64,000 nucleotides of DNA. Origin: Methylobacterium mesophilicum SR1.6/6 (GTDB lineage: Bacteria > Pseudomonadota > Alphaproteobacteria > Rhizobiales > Beijerinckiaceae). The notes under the pieces were generated by a model, which was given only the letters and a program-made list of their open reading frames with translations, did not search any database and was not told the origin of the DNA. The stretch spans positions 5,041,447-5,105,446 of the forward strand of contig NZ_CP043538.1 of NCBI RefSeq assembly GCF_000364445.2, read 5' to 3'. Shown piece by piece: positions 38,477 through 48,864 of this stretch. The number at the start of each line of letters is the position of its first letter. Positions within the stretch are counted from its first letter, which is position 1. The position numbers were made by a program, and so were the translations under genes.

Positions 38477-39241
38477 CAGCATCGCGTCGAATTATGATGA
38501 TTATCCAATTAAGCCAACAAAGTTGCGATATTCTGCCGTATGAATGCGTGTAAAAACGCCACGATTGATCTTCGCTGCTGCGTCACCTTCACGCTCGAGC
38601 GCGACGATTGGCCGATACAACCCGAAGTCCCTCAATTTTTATTGCGCAAGGATCCTGTTCAAGGCCGGTCCCGCTCCAGCGAGGCAAGTCCACCAAAGCC
38701 CTTCCCAGGGTCTTTGTGGCCAGTATTCAGCCACAGGCGCAAGCCCGACGGAACGGGGATCATCGATCCCGCGGCGCCGCGTGGAGATCCCGGACCAAGG
38801 CCGTATGTTCAACGGCCTCAACACACAGCCCATGGTCGCCGATGTGTTCCACCTCGATGGCGCGACCTTGCTGACCATGATCACGCATCGGTAGCCCGAC
38901 CGGCGCCGGAAGAGAGAGCGGAACGAAGGGAGGCCAAGTTGGCCTCTCGCCGCCTCCTCATCCCTGACCTCACGTCGACAGCGACAGAGGAGCGATGGCG
39001 TCGGCTGTGGCGACGCGCCACAAACGATATTGATGCTGTGATGATCTCCGCCTCATCAAGAACCGCTCGCACCTTTTCACGCAATCAGGAGCGGCGCGCA
39101 CTGGCGACCAAGAGGTGCGACGAGATCGAAGGTCAAGACATAGGATAGATAAGGGCCTTCATGACATCACTGTATCCAGGCCCCGCCTTTAACCCACTGA
39201 GACGCATGTCAGCGAACACTTACTCGTGAATATTTTACACG
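38477..39241. other. GC-rich gap with decayed reading frames
   Basis: Two frames hold protein-like strings: VEIPDQGRMFNGLNTQPMVA then DVFHLDGATLLTMITHR (about 38780-38892), and REAKLASRRLLIPDLTSTAT then EERWRRLWRRATNDIDAVMI (about 38928-39045). I do not recognise them. Their GC differs from the AT-rich genes beside them, so this may be debris of an inserted element. Confidence 0.35.
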
Positions 39242-40675
39242 TCATCTAAAAACTGCGACGAGAGATTTAATATTATATCCTGCAATTAGAAGGGCAAGCA
39301 AATATGCCATTGCACCGACAGAAACGACAACCGCAGTGGTGACATATATATTGACAAAGACACCGGCGATAGTTCCCCCTAATAGACCAACCGCACAATA
39401 CATCGCGGCTCCGGCCATCAATGGTATTGCGCATTGTCGCAGCTGTGTAAACGGACTCAGCCCAATCATCGATTTTAAGCAATACATCGTTATTATCATC
39501 AATATAAATGAACACAGCAGCCGTGATAATATGACTCCCTCGGCACCGAACTGCCAGGCGCCGATCGCAATCACTGGCAATTTCAGCATAAATTCGACGA
39601 AAGACAGATTGAATAAAATCTTTGTCTTTCCAAGTGCAGCAGCAAGCGCTGGAAATGGCTGAGTCAATAAGTAAAAAATGGGCTCAATCGCGATTATCTG
39701 CAAGAACGGCACCACGGAGAGCCATTTTTCTCCGAGAAGTGCTCGAACTAGGGGGTCTGCTGCAACGCTAAGGCCAAAAAATATGGGGACCCCGACCATC
39801 GAAACTGCTCGCAAGCATCGTTCGTATTGTTGAGTGAGTATCGGTCGATTGCCAGTCGATTTTGCGAACGTTGACATCATCGGTGTTACTGTTGGCAAGA
39901 TCAGACTCTGCGCCGGCAGCGCCGCGATGTCATTGGCCATAGTATATCTGCCAAACTGCGCGTGATCTACAAATTTACCTAGCAATAGTCTATCATACTG
40001 CCAATTGAATGCGGCAAATGCCTTCGATAGGCTCAGCCAGCCGGAGAATGAAAGAAAATATTTGTACTGCAGAAAAGTTAATCTTGGCCAGCACGGGGCG
40101 ATAATATATGACAGGCTTGAGGATGCCGCTGGAGCTACAACAGTATTTACGACAATCGACCAAACTCCCGCGCCCATATATGCGCAGGTGATGGCAGCTA
40201 TGCTACCTATAGCTTTCCCAAACGTTTCGATAACGAATGTCGGTCTAAAATCCAAATTCTTTACCGTTAAAGCGATGCCAGGACTTGTCATGCCTCGCGC
40301 GACCGAACACAAACTTAGTGCTAATACTAAATCATGCAATTGAGGCATTCCGTAGATTGCGGCGAACGGCACGGACAGCGCAGCAGTTACAGACGCTATC
40401 AAAAAACTTCTTGCTAGATTAATTGTAAAGGCAGTGTCTAGATGTGATTTAGAAATGTTAGGCATGCAAATGAGGGCAGCACCAACTGGGAAATCGGTAA
40501 TCATATCGATTATCGATATCAACGTCATCGCAATCGCAACGATGCCGAATTCACTGGGTCCGAGCGTTCTTGCGAGAACAAGTAACGTGATAAAATCGAT
40601 TCCCTTTCCAATTATCTTTGAAGAAATTGTTAACAGGGCACCGTTAAGCGCTCGTTTGGAACTCATTAGAAACAT
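39242..40675 (-). CDS. Wzx-type polysaccharide flippase (MOP superfamily)
   Basis: 477-residue protein with about 12-14 hydrophobic helices. The N-terminus (ALNGALLTISSKIIGKGIDF then ITLLVLARTLGPSEFGIVA) is typical of the oligosaccharide flippase family, and QYDRLLLGKFVDHAQFGRYT fits the middle of it. It would flip lipid-linked repeat units to the periplasm in Wzx/Wzy-type assembly. No wzy polymerase is seen in the window. GC is low (well below the flanking core). Two ATGs at the start (40675, 40666). Confidence 0.87.
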   Translation of the reverse strand: MFLMSSKRALNGALLTISSKIIGKGIDFITLLVLARTLGPSEFGIVAIAMTLISIIDMITDFPVGAALICMPNISKSHLDTAFTINLARSFLIASVTAALSVPFAAIYGMPQLHDLVLALSLCSVARGMTSPGIALTVKNLDFRPTFVIETFGKAIGSIAAITCAYMGAGVWSIVVNTVVAPAASSSLSYIIAPCWPRLTFLQYKYFLSFSGWLSLSKAFAAFNWQYDRLLLGKFVDHAQFGRYTMANDIAALPAQSLILPTVTPMMSTFAKSTGNRPILTQQYERCLRAVSMVGVPIFFGLSVAADPLVRALLGEKWLSVVPFLQIIAIEPIFYLLTQPFPALAAALGKTKILFNLSFVEFMLKLPVIAIGAWQFGAEGVILSRLLCSFILMIITMYCLKSMIGLSPFTQLRQCAIPLMAGAAMYCAVGLLGGTIAGVFVNIYVTTAVVVSVGAMAYLLALLIAGYNIKSLVAVFR

Positions 40676-41088
40676 CCCGGCAGAAACATCGAATTTCTCA
40701 CGAATCCATCCGCAAATTTACCGATAGACGAAGAATGCTTTCAAGATCATGACTCGTGGACGAAATAGCCATATCATAGACACGTTTTGCTTAAACACTC
40801 AAATTTCCAAGATCGAGTTTATGTGATGCGGCTTGCTGACTGATCCCGGCTACTCAGCGCGAAAACCATCCAGGCGAGTTTAGGGCTGTGCCTCGTTGCC
40901 AGCAGGCTGCCCAATGAGCCCGAGCCGCAGGGGGGCTTTTAGCGTAGGCGGTAAGTTTTTCAATTGCGAGTACGTTTCGGGTTGAGCACTGCTGAGTGCT
41001 CGGCGGCATTGAACATCGCCTATCCGAGCTCAACCGTCAGGAAATTATAGATCTGGTGGAGCCACCGCTTCCTCCGTGAACCGATCTA
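40676..41088. other. Intergenic stretch upstream of the flippase
   Basis: About 410 bp, AT-rich near the flippase and GC-richer near IS5 copy C. No gene, RNA or repeat seen; it likely carries the flippase promoter. Confidence 0.35.
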
Positions 41089-41965
41089 GAGCGCCTAACG
41101 GAACCGTTTGCGCGAGTTGAGTATCATGAGGCTTCCAGCGAGGCTGGTGAAGGCTTTGTCGATATCGGCGCGTCGCTCGTAGTGGATTGGCAGGAGGCGG
41201 TAGCGGTTGAACCACGCGTGGATGCCCTCATCCTGAGCTTGTCGAAGGATCGACGACCCAGCGGTGACGCCCGTGCCGCTCGCTGCTCTCGGTGCCTTGC
41301 GGGCGATACCCGGTACGATCCCGCGGGCCCTGCACATCTGGCGCCTCGCCCTGGCATTTGACCTTCGGCGCGCAGTTTTCCGGGCCGTCGGCGCGGTCGC
41401 CAGCGCCGTCCGCTCCGTAGGGGCGGGATGGCGTCGAGCGTCGGGGCCTGCATCGGGCTGTCGTGCCGATTGACCCCGCTCAGGCAGAAGCCGAGCGGCG
41501 TCCCGCGCGCATCAGTGACGAAGTGTCGCTTCGTGTCCGGCCTGCCCCGGTCCGTCCGCTTCGGGCCGGTGGCAGAGCCCCTTTCCCGCAGGGACCGACG
41601 CAGTGTCCGAACTCACCCGGATCCAGTCGATCTCACTCGCCGCGTGCAGGCTCTCCAGCATGACCTGGATGCAGGCGCGCCCAGACGCTCGCCCCCTGCC
41701 TGTCACGCAGGCGCCGCCAGCGACTCATCCCGCAGCCGCAGCCCATCGCGGCGGGCAGCATTCCCCAGTGCAGACCTGAGCGCAGCACAAACAGAAGGCC
41801 GATCAGCGCCGCCCGGTTCGCGACCGGACGGCGTCCGCCCTTGAGACGGGGCCGGGGTGGTGGAAGGAGCGGGGCACTCAAGGTCCAGAGATCATCGGGC
41901 AGAAGCGGGCGTGTCACATCCACCAACGCCTGCCAAACGATCCGTGCCCGATCTGTTGAGCGCTC
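41089..41965 (-). mobile_element. IS5-family element copy C, degenerate
   Basis: Left end GAGCGCCTAACGGAAC and right end GATCTGTTGAGCGCTC match the ends of copies A and B with changes. Flanks (CTA, TCA) do not match each other. On the minus strand the first frame starts MVDVTRPLLPDDLWTLSAPL and is diverged from copies A/B. The A6G4 site has become AAAGGGG. At about 41227-41256 the frame contains SILRQAQDEGIHAWFNR in place of the VVERTHAWFNR of copy B, so the Glu of the DDE triad is lost. Inactive. Confidence 0.8.
41227..41256. repeat. Small palindrome-type repeat inserted in IS5 copy C
   Basis: The plus strand reads CCTCATCCTGAGCTTGTCGA then AGGATCG. This unit, whose translation gives RQAQDEG or SFDKLRMR, is frequent between genes of alphaproteobacteria and sometimes inside them. 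Here it sits in the transposase frame, replacing conserved residues. Confidence 0.5.
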
Positions 41966-42091
41966 TCAGTCGGCATCGCGCGCAGCGACGCCGGCGCGTC
42001 AGGGCGGCGACTTTGCTTCATGCCGTCACGAGAGCCAAACAGCGTATGCAGCACTGTTTAAGCTCGTGTCGACTATGATCGTGCGGGTCTG

Positions 42092-43141
42092 TCACAGAGC
42101 TGATTTGTAGACCTCAATCGTTTCGGCGCAAACACGCGAGATGGTTAAATATTGTATCTGGTTCTGGCTTTGGATTTTCCAGAACGCCAGTTGTTGCGGA
42201 TCGTCCAGTAACCGCAACATCTCACGTGCAAGGGCGTCTGGCCTTCGCGCGGGCACAAGAATACCGGCCTTTCCATCGTTCAACAGCTGCGGAATTCCAT
42301 CGACGTCGGTCGCGATCACTGCACAACCCGCCTCTCTTGCTTCGGAGATCACGAGCGGTGCAGGGTCCGCATGGGAGGGCAGAACGAAGATATCCGCCGC
42401 GGCCAAATAGGAAACTGGCTGCTGGATTGTCCCAAGGAACTCGACCGAATTTGCGCTGGACAGATCGGAAACATATTTAGTGTATGTGTCGATCATAGGG
42501 CCGCCCCCGACAATATATAATTTGCAATTCGGCCTGGATCGATAGACAATTTCGAAGGCATCGAATAGATCAATCAAGCCTTTTCTAGGATGAAGTCCTC
42601 CTACGAACATGACATTGGGCTTTGAAAGAGAGACTTGCTTGCGATCCACACTTTTCAATCGGGCGGAACCAATTGTGCCGTTCAGCACGACCGCAAGCTT
42701 CTTTTCCTTAATGCCTCGCCTAGACATCGACTTTTTCACGGCCTCGCTAACTGCGATGACCTTCTTGCCAAGCCCCATCAAGATGGAGCTTCGTTCGAAC
42801 TCGTTGTGTACAGTTGTAATTAAAGGAATGCCAAGCATCATGCAGGATGGCCACGCCAGGACTGCACTGGTCATCATATGCGCATGCACAATATCGGGGC
42901 GATCCTTTCGCAACAACCGATAAAACGCCAGCATCTCAGATGGAACGAGATGTATCTTTCGCCGATGAGCGAGGTATCTCGTTCCAACTTTGTTGTCCTG
43001 CAGCAAATCGTCAAAGTCACCGCCGGCGCTAGCGATGAGAACAGCATGATCTAGTCGCGCCTGCTCGCATGCCAGGTCGACCGCAGCATGGACATGCCCA
43101 TTTGATTTCTTTGTATGGTTAAGAATATGGATGATTTTCAT
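42092..43141 (-). CDS. Family 4 glycosyltransferase (GT-B)
   Basis: 349-residue GT4 protein. It begins MKIIHILNHTKKSNGHVHAA as GT-B enzymes of this group do, and has VMFVGGLHPRKGLIDLFDAF and the donor-site ADIFVLPSHADPAPLVISEA, with conserved acidic residues at E in ISEAREAG. The enzyme would use a nucleotide sugar to extend a lipid-linked oligosaccharide. GC is moderately low. Its neighbours are IS5 copy C and a 620-bp gap; no partner overlaps. Confidence 0.9.
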   Translation of the reverse strand: MKIIHILNHTKKSNGHVHAAVDLACEQARLDHAVLIASAGGDFDDLLQDNKVGTRYLAHRRKIHLVPSEMLAFYRLLRKDRPDIVHAHMMTSAVLAWPSCMMLGIPLITTVHNEFERSSILMGLGKKVIAVSEAVKKSMSRRGIKEKKLAVVLNGTIGSARLKSVDRKQVSLSKPNVMFVGGLHPRKGLIDLFDAFEIVYRSRPNCKLYIVGGGPMIDTYTKYVSDLSSANSVEFLGTIQQPVSYLAAADIFVLPSHADPAPLVISEAREAGCAVIATDVDGIPQLLNDGKAGILVPARRPDALAREMLRLLDDPQQLAFWKIQSQNQIQYLTISRVCAETIEVYKSAL

Positions 43142-43764
43142 CGGAACTGACTTTAAGCTCCTCAGCAGATAGTTTGTAGCAAATGGGAAAATTCAGTCCG
43201 CCATCTTAGTCGACTCATTCAGCGGCTATTAGGTTAACAAACGGCCTTTCGACGAAGTTGGATGGCGGTACAGATAAGACAGCTGGACCAACGCTTGATT
43301 TACCCACGTCCATTAATATTGTTCTCGGCAATTGCCAACCCGTCACAACGATCGGCCGATGAGTTTTTAATGGGCCGCGAGGAATGAATTGGCTTAGAAC
43401 TGAGATCGATCAACTACATGATCGGTTCGATCCAACAACAAAACAACACCGATCAGCATTTATTAAGGCGACTCGCCAGTTTAAGTATTGACCGTTCGCA
43501 AAACTTCAATTGCATATGACGCGAATTGAGCAGATTATCCGACTCTCACTCGCGCATACGCGAGTTTTTATGCTCTCGTCTTATCAAGGAAACTTATAAA
43601 TTCATCGTTCCAAAATTCATTTCCTGAAAATTGCTTGCTATAGGCTAAGATGGCGGGGATTGATATTTGAACGTTCATTAGCTCTTGCTCAGCCCGATCA
43701 TTTAAGGGTCCGTCAGAAGGCCGGTTCGTCGAAGGAGGCTGTTGAGCCGGTTATCTTGTGCTTG
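43142..43764. other. Intergenic stretch, AT-rich
   Basis: About 620 bp between the ends of two minus-strand genes, the GMC-SDR gene reading in from the right. It is AT-rich, without frames of interest and without IS ends that I see. It should contain the promoter of the GT4 gene. Confidence 0.35.
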
Positions 43765-46431
43765 CTAACGAGGTTTCGCGCCTTGCTGTGGTAACGCTTC
43801 GCAAGCCGCCTCAACGCGCAAGAGGCGCAGTGCCTCGGCATGCGCCCAGGCCATGCCGAATGGCGGAGACCAGCCAGCTGCGGCAATCTTGTTCGCGGGG
43901 AAGCGCATACGCCACAGCGGGTTGCGCAATGGCAGGCGGCGGAAACGCGCAAAGTCGCGAACCCAATCGACCGCAGGCGGCACGGGCGGTACCTTAAAGC
44001 GTAAGTCGCCGGTCGCATCATACGCCTTAAGCATAAAATCGGCGTGCGTCGGCGTCGCGAAATGGTCCTCGCCTACATTGAAGGTCTCGAAGCTCCCGGC
44101 AGGGCCAACGCCGGAGAGCCCCCGCTCCATCGCCCACAGGATCGCATCTGAGACGTCGCCCACGTAGACGTGGTGCGCGTGACGGTGGGCCGCAATGACG
44201 CGTTTCGAACGGGGCCAATCACGGATTTCAATGAGTTCTGGGAGACCCACGACTACCGTCGGGCGCAGCGCCACGTAGCGGGTCAGACGTGCCTCGGCGG
44301 CCAACGCAAGCTCGCCAGCGAGTTTCGTGCGGCCGTAGGCTCGGGTCTGGTCGATGGCCCAGTACTCGTTGGGCACGTCTCGATCGGCAGTCAGCACGGG
44401 GGCGTCCTCAGACATGATGCGACCGCGGCCACTGCCATAAACGGCGACTGAGCTGGTGTAGACGAAGGTGCGCACCTGAGCCCGCTCGCCCGCTGCGGCG
44501 AGCAGCCGAGTCGCCTCGACATTGGCCTGCGGCATGCGAGCAGGGTCGTGCATCTCGGCAGCAATGTGGAGGATTGCATCACAGCCCTCGACCAGAGCAT
44601 CGTAGCCATCTTGGCGCAAAAGGTCGAAATGCCGCCATTCGAGCCCCGGCGCACGTGAGTCTAAGGGTAGGGACTTGGACGTCGTCGCTCGCACCCGGTA
44701 ACCCCGCGCAGCGAGGTCGGCTAATACAACTCGGCCGATGCGCCCGGTGGCACCGGTGAGCAAGACCCGTATTGGGTTCTGTTCGCCGGCCGGCGAAGTG
44801 CAAATGGCGGGCGGGCGGGCAGACCGGACACGGGCCTTGAGGCCGTCGGCCAAGCGCAGAGAGGTTGCCACGATCATCTGCGTTGGATTGGCGTGGCCGG
44901 CCGTGGGAAAGGTCGAGGAGCCGGCGACGTAGAGCCCGTCGACCCCGTGGACCTGATGATCTGCGTCCACCACGCCCATGGTCGGATCGTCCGCCATCCG
45001 CGTTGCCCCGGTCGGGTGGCCGACGTCGGTGATCGAGTCCGGGAAAGGTGCTTGGTGCCGCACCCAAGGTTCGAGTTCAGGAACCGGAAGTCCCATCGCC
45101 GCGAAGCTGTCGCGGGCGACTTCGGCCATGCGGCGCATGGAACGCTCTTCGTCCGGATGTACACGCCAGTCGATGCGGGGCAGCCGCGAGCCGAAACGGT
45201 CGCGCCGGTCCGACAAAGTAATCCGGCTATCAGGATCCGGCCGTTGCTCGCACATCGCGTCAAGCGTCAGGGACGAGAGCTTGCGGGGAAAGCCGTTTGC
45301 CTGAACGAAATACTGATGTAAACCACGCACCAGCAGGCCTGGACTGGCCGCTAGCACGCCGACGTCTTCGCTCAACTTGGCGCGTCCCGAGGCGATGCGC
45401 TTAAGCGCCTCAAGGGGGTCGCCCGGTGCGACTTCCTCTCCGAGCCAGGCCGCGACGTTGAGCAATCCTTCCTCGCGCTGCAATTGCGGGCTCAACCGCA
45501 GGCCGGCCCGGAACAGGTTGCCGCGCACGGTGAAGCGCCCGAAGCGGCGCTCAACCTCTCTCGAGCTCTCGACCGGGAAGGACGCGATTGAGCCGCGGGG
45601 ATGGTCCATGAGATAGCGGCCGACGAGGTCGCGGTCGTTGCCCAGGCCGCCTTTGACCACGCTATCTGATGAGAGGAGCAGGCGTGGGTTTTCGATGCCA
45701 CCCGCACACAACACAACGGTGCGGGCCGGTATCGTGAACCGTTGTCCGTCAGGCGCGGCAACAATAACCGAGGAAACGGCCTTACCGGATTCGACCGGAT
45801 CGATCCGGATCACGGTGGCGTTTGTCAGCAACGTGAAGTTGGGGCCAAGCCGATCGTCAATACGCGGTCCAAACCGCATGTACTCGAACCGGTAGGCATG
45901 CTCGCCGTCGCGACTGAATTGCCAAAAAAACGGCAGCAATAGCCGTGGGTCGGGTGCGGCCGGCGCTTGGCGATTGGCAAGCCTCCAGAAGCGGTCGTCA
46001 CTGAAGCCCTCGCCGGAGACCAGCCCGAGGTATTCGGCGCTGCGCTCAAGAAAAGGAACGAGGATTTCGCGCCTGAAGGGCCAGCCGGAAGCTGGCACCC
46101 AAGGGCGGTGCTCGAAGTCGATTTCGTCGAAGGCGGCGCAGCGGCCGCCCCAAGTGTGCGAACTACCGCCGATAATTCGATTGCGTACGTGCCACTGGTC
46201 ATCGACTGAGAGGCGTGCGCGTCCGATGTTCTCGACTTCGTCGAGCGCGTCTGCATCGGACTGCCGCTCGTGACTGCCGCTCTCCAGCATCGTCACACGC
46301 AGGCCGCTCCGTGTGAGTTCACGGGCGATGGTGCTACCGGCAGGACCAGAGCCCACGATGCACACGTCGCTGCCTTCGACAGCTGCGGTCGCTTGGCCGC
46401 CGGCGGTGCGCAGATCGATGATCCTCATCAT
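43765..46431 (-). CDS. GMC oxidoreductase fused to an NAD-dependent epimerase/dehydratase
   Basis: 888-residue fusion. Residues of about 20-540 form a GMC flavoprotein: DVCIVGSGPAGSTIARELTR (GxGxxG 27-32), GGSSHTWGGRC in the FAD region, and HPTGATRMADDPTMGVV and AGHANPTQMIVATSLRLADG at the end with a candidate catalytic His/Asn pair. Residues of about 554-880 form an extended SDR: VLLTGATGRIGRVVLADLAA, TSSVAVYGSG and YGRTKLAGE (Y698, K702). Both halves look complete. I would expect it to oxidise a sugar or polyol and then epimerise or reduce it. A GGAGG ribosome-binding site precedes it. Its GC is higher than that of neighbouring GT genes. Confidence 0.85.
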   Translation of the reverse strand: MMRIIDLRTAGGQATAAVEGSDVCIVGSGPAGSTIARELTRSGLRVTMLESGSHERQSDADALDEVENIGRARLSVDDQWHVRNRIIGGSSHTWGGRCAAFDEIDFEHRPWVPASGWPFRREILVPFLERSAEYLGLVSGEGFSDDRFWRLANRQAPAAPDPRLLLPFFWQFSRDGEHAYRFEYMRFGPRIDDRLGPNFTLLTNATVIRIDPVESGKAVSSVIVAAPDGQRFTIPARTVVLCAGGIENPRLLLSSDSVVKGGLGNDRDLVGRYLMDHPRGSIASFPVESSREVERRFGRFTVRGNLFRAGLRLSPQLQREEGLLNVAAWLGEEVAPGDPLEALKRIASGRAKLSEDVGVLAASPGLLVRGLHQYFVQANGFPRKLSSLTLDAMCEQRPDPDSRITLSDRRDRFGSRLPRIDWRVHPDEERSMRRMAEVARDSFAAMGLPVPELEPWVRHQAPFPDSITDVGHPTGATRMADDPTMGVVDADHQVHGVDGLYVAGSSTFPTAGHANPTQMIVATSLRLADGLKARVRSARPPAICTSPAGEQNPIRVLLTGATGRIGRVVLADLAARGYRVRATTSKSLPLDSRAPGLEWRHFDLLRQDGYDALVEGCDAILHIAAEMHDPARMPQANVEATRLLAAAGERAQVRTFVYTSSVAVYGSGRGRIMSEDAPVLTADRDVPNEYWAIDQTRAYGRTKLAGELALAAEARLTRYVALRPTVVVGLPELIEIRDWPRSKRVIAAHRHAHHVYVGDVSDAILWAMERGLSGVGPAGSFETFNVGEDHFATPTHADFMLKAYDATGDLRFKVPPVPPAVDWVRDFARFRRLPLRNPLWRMRFPANKIAAAGWSPPFGMAWAHAEALRLLRVEAACEALPQQGAKPR

Positions 46432-46539
46432 GCCTCCGTTTCAGATCAAAATCGCTTAAGGCAGATCGGGCCGGTTTGAACACATATATCGTAAGCTTTG
46501 CCATAAACCCAATTGGTACGGTTAAGTTTATATGATATT

Positions 46540-46985
46540 ATTCCTCAGTCTGTCTATTCGGCAGCGGTGCCTGATCGAGCTTGGTCGAACGGCAGCGGAT
46601 GCTCGACTGGCCGATGCCGAGCGCGGCGCAGCCGCGCCACTCCCTGACCCCGTGTGCCTCCTGAACCTGGCGCAGAAGCTCGCGTCGCCGAGCAGGCGTC
46701 AGATCTCTTTTGCGAGCACATCCGGCAGGCCATCTTTGTCGCGGCTGAGATCGGCTACGCGCTGCTTGAACCTGTGGTTCTCGTCCTCGCGCTGCTCCAG
46801 CCGCCGTAGCTCGCCTGTGACCAATCCACCACAGAGATCCTTCGCGCGGTGGAATCTCTGCTCGGTAATGCCCATCCCGGCAGTGCCTCCGCGGCCGGTG
46901 TCCCGGTCTCGGCCTGCTTCGCCGCGAACGCGATCTGCTCTTCGCTGAACCTGCACTTCTTTATGGCTCCGCTCCTCCCTTCAAG
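46540..46985 (-). pseudogene. IS3-family transposase remnant (OrfA, start of OrfB)
   Basis: Minus-strand frames read KKCRFSEEQIAFAAKQAETG then, after a shift, MGITEQRFHRAKDLCGG and RRLEQREDENHRFKQRVADL, SRDKDGLPDVLAKEI, the OrfA of an IS3 element (KKxRFTEEQI..., ADLSLDKxMLQDVL). OrfB begins LTPARRRELLRQVQEAHGV and breaks off. No complete inverted repeats found. It lies upstream of the GMC-SDR gene. Confidence 0.78.
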
Positions 46986-47277
46986 ATCTTACAAAGCCGG
47001 CACACTCGCGCTCAAGACGGGTCAAAACAATGGGGGACGTTGCGTGGCAGCGTGATGAGCACCTTCGAGCGCACATGCTCAGGGACTTTCCCGGGACCGT
47101 TCCGCTCAGGCCCCTGTGTGCTCACATGATCAACTCAGCGGCGTGCCCACCAAGTCGTTACTCGACAAGCGTATCTCAGGGGATGCCCGATCACGTCGAT
47201 CGAACCTCGAATAGGGCTCACGTTGTTTCGGCGAACAAAAAATATAGATCTTCTGCAAAACTCAAAATGCACCCCAT
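46986..47277. other. Intergenic stretch
   Basis: About 290 bp, no gene supported; part may be IS debris on the left. Confidence 0.3.
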
Positions 47278-48303
47278 CTAAGATATAATTCTCTTCGCCC
47301 GGCGAATTATTGAGCGCAGATAGGGATAAGCCATAGGATTGATGCGGGCATTGATTATCGATCGCGCCATTTTGTTCGGCAATGTCCAAAGGCTTGTGAT
47401 GAACAGTAGGATTGGTATGAACTGAATAGGACTGACCTCTTGCTTCGCCCGCTTCAAAATTCCCGTAACTTGGCTGAATGAGATTGATTTTTGATCCAAC
47501 ACATCGGCCATGAATTCTCTTTGAAGAGTATAAAGATAGCGAGAATGTATTTCAGTCTCCGATCCGTCTAGATTGTGATGGTTCAACAAGCTTGCGAGGT
47601 GCCTCAATCTTTTCTCAAAGACATGAGCATCACGTCTTAACCGCTGGGCATTCACTGAACCAGCGCCAGAGAGATTGGTACCATGCAATCGATACTGCCC
47701 AAGAGCCGTGTTGATTGAAATGACTTGCCCCCTGTAAGGCGCCAGCAAATAGGCGACCCCATCGATACCGAAATCGTAACTGATATCACCAAGCCCTTCA
47801 TACAACGACCTCCTCCAAATATTCCCGGAGGTTGGCGGTATGACATAATAACCCCTGCGCTGAATGTCGCGTCTGAATTGATCACTTCCTTCAGAGTCAT
47901 TCAAGGATGGGAAAGATAGCCCGATGATTTTTCCGTCAGGCCCTATTGGATCGAGAGCAAATTGAACTTTAGAAACTTCATCCGTCAAATACTGAGATAT
48001 GCTTGAAACAGCGTGAGGATACAGCACATCATCCGCATCAAGAAACATCAGAAATTCGCCAGATGACTTTGAGACTCCGTACAGACAGGCCGGTATTGAG
48101 CCACGATTTTCTGTTCGAAAGGAGTTCAATTTATTGCCGTAGGAGCTGATAACCTCCCACGAATTGTCGATTGAACCATCATCTACGACTATGATTTCGA
48201 AACTCACGCCGTTTTGAGCCAGCGCGCTGTTTATTGCGGTCGCTACATATTTTCCATAATTAAAACAGGTAATTATGATGCTGATTTTTGGCTGGGTATC
48301 CAT
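47278..48303 (-). CDS. Family 2 glycosyltransferase
   Basis: 341-residue GT2 protein. It begins KISIIITCFNYGKYVATAIN, then IIVVDDGSIDNSW and GEFLMFLDADDVLYPHAV, which hold the conserved Asp of the GT-A fold and the DxD site. The C-terminal 100 residues have a hydrophobic segment (PIQFIPILLFITSLWTL) that may touch the membrane. AT-rich. Likely adds a sugar to the repeat unit made in this island. ATG at 48303. Confidence 0.88.
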   Translation of the reverse strand: MDTQPKISIIITCFNYGKYVATAINSALAQNGVSFEIIVVDDGSIDNSWEVISSYGNKLNSFRTENRGSIPACLYGVSKSSGEFLMFLDADDVLYPHAVSSISQYLTDEVSKVQFALDPIGPDGKIIGLSFPSLNDSEGSDQFRRDIQRRGYYVIPPTSGNIWRRSLYEGLGDISYDFGIDGVAYLLAPYRGQVISINTALGQYRLHGTNLSGAGSVNAQRLRRDAHVFEKRLRHLASLLNHHNLDGSETEIHSRYLYTLQREFMADVLDQKSISFSQVTGILKRAKQEVSPIQFIPILLFITSLWTLPNKMARSIINARINPMAYPYLRSIIRRAKRIIS

Positions 48304-48864
48304 CCTTAGGCCTCTGGAATGCTGCTTATGAGAGGATGAAAAATTGGCTGGAGATGATCGTCGATATAATTATCACTTTGTTAACAAGCCATAATGAATT
48401 GCCCATCTCATTCTTGATTCAAAATTCTGCGGAAGCGTTGCCAGTCGACCTGACACGGTCATGAAGTGTGCGTATCGACATCCGCCTTCCAGAACCTTCT
48501 GTGCAGGAATGTGGCCTGGAACGGTTTGCCTGCGCGAGTGACAAGGACCATTGTCCCAGCATGGTCGGTTCGACGCATGAAGCTCCGCCCGGTCGAGACG
48601 AGCACTCATTGCTTGCAGCAGAGCTCGGATGGTTGACCGTGGGCGTGCATTCCAAACGCGCGAGGGGACGATATTCGTCATATTGCCGATCCGGGCCGGA
48701 ACGATGTCGTCGATGAGGCGTGGCTGCACGTCGCCATCGTCGCGCTGGAAAGTTCCCATAACCCGGCGTCCACGCCGTTCCCTTGAGTGCTTGGTCTCGG
48801 AAGTGGGGTGACGGATCGAGCCCGAAGCGCTCGGTTTCTCGTCGAGGTCCGAACGATAAGCTCT
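48304..48864. other. Stretch upstream of the GT2 gene, no gene recognised
   Basis: About 560 bp. The left 100 bp are AT-rich and should hold the GT2 promoter. The remainder is GC-rich with open minus-strand frames (for example ARPRSTIRALLQAMSARLDR) that I cannot place; it may be debris next to the IS481 remnant. Confidence 0.35.
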
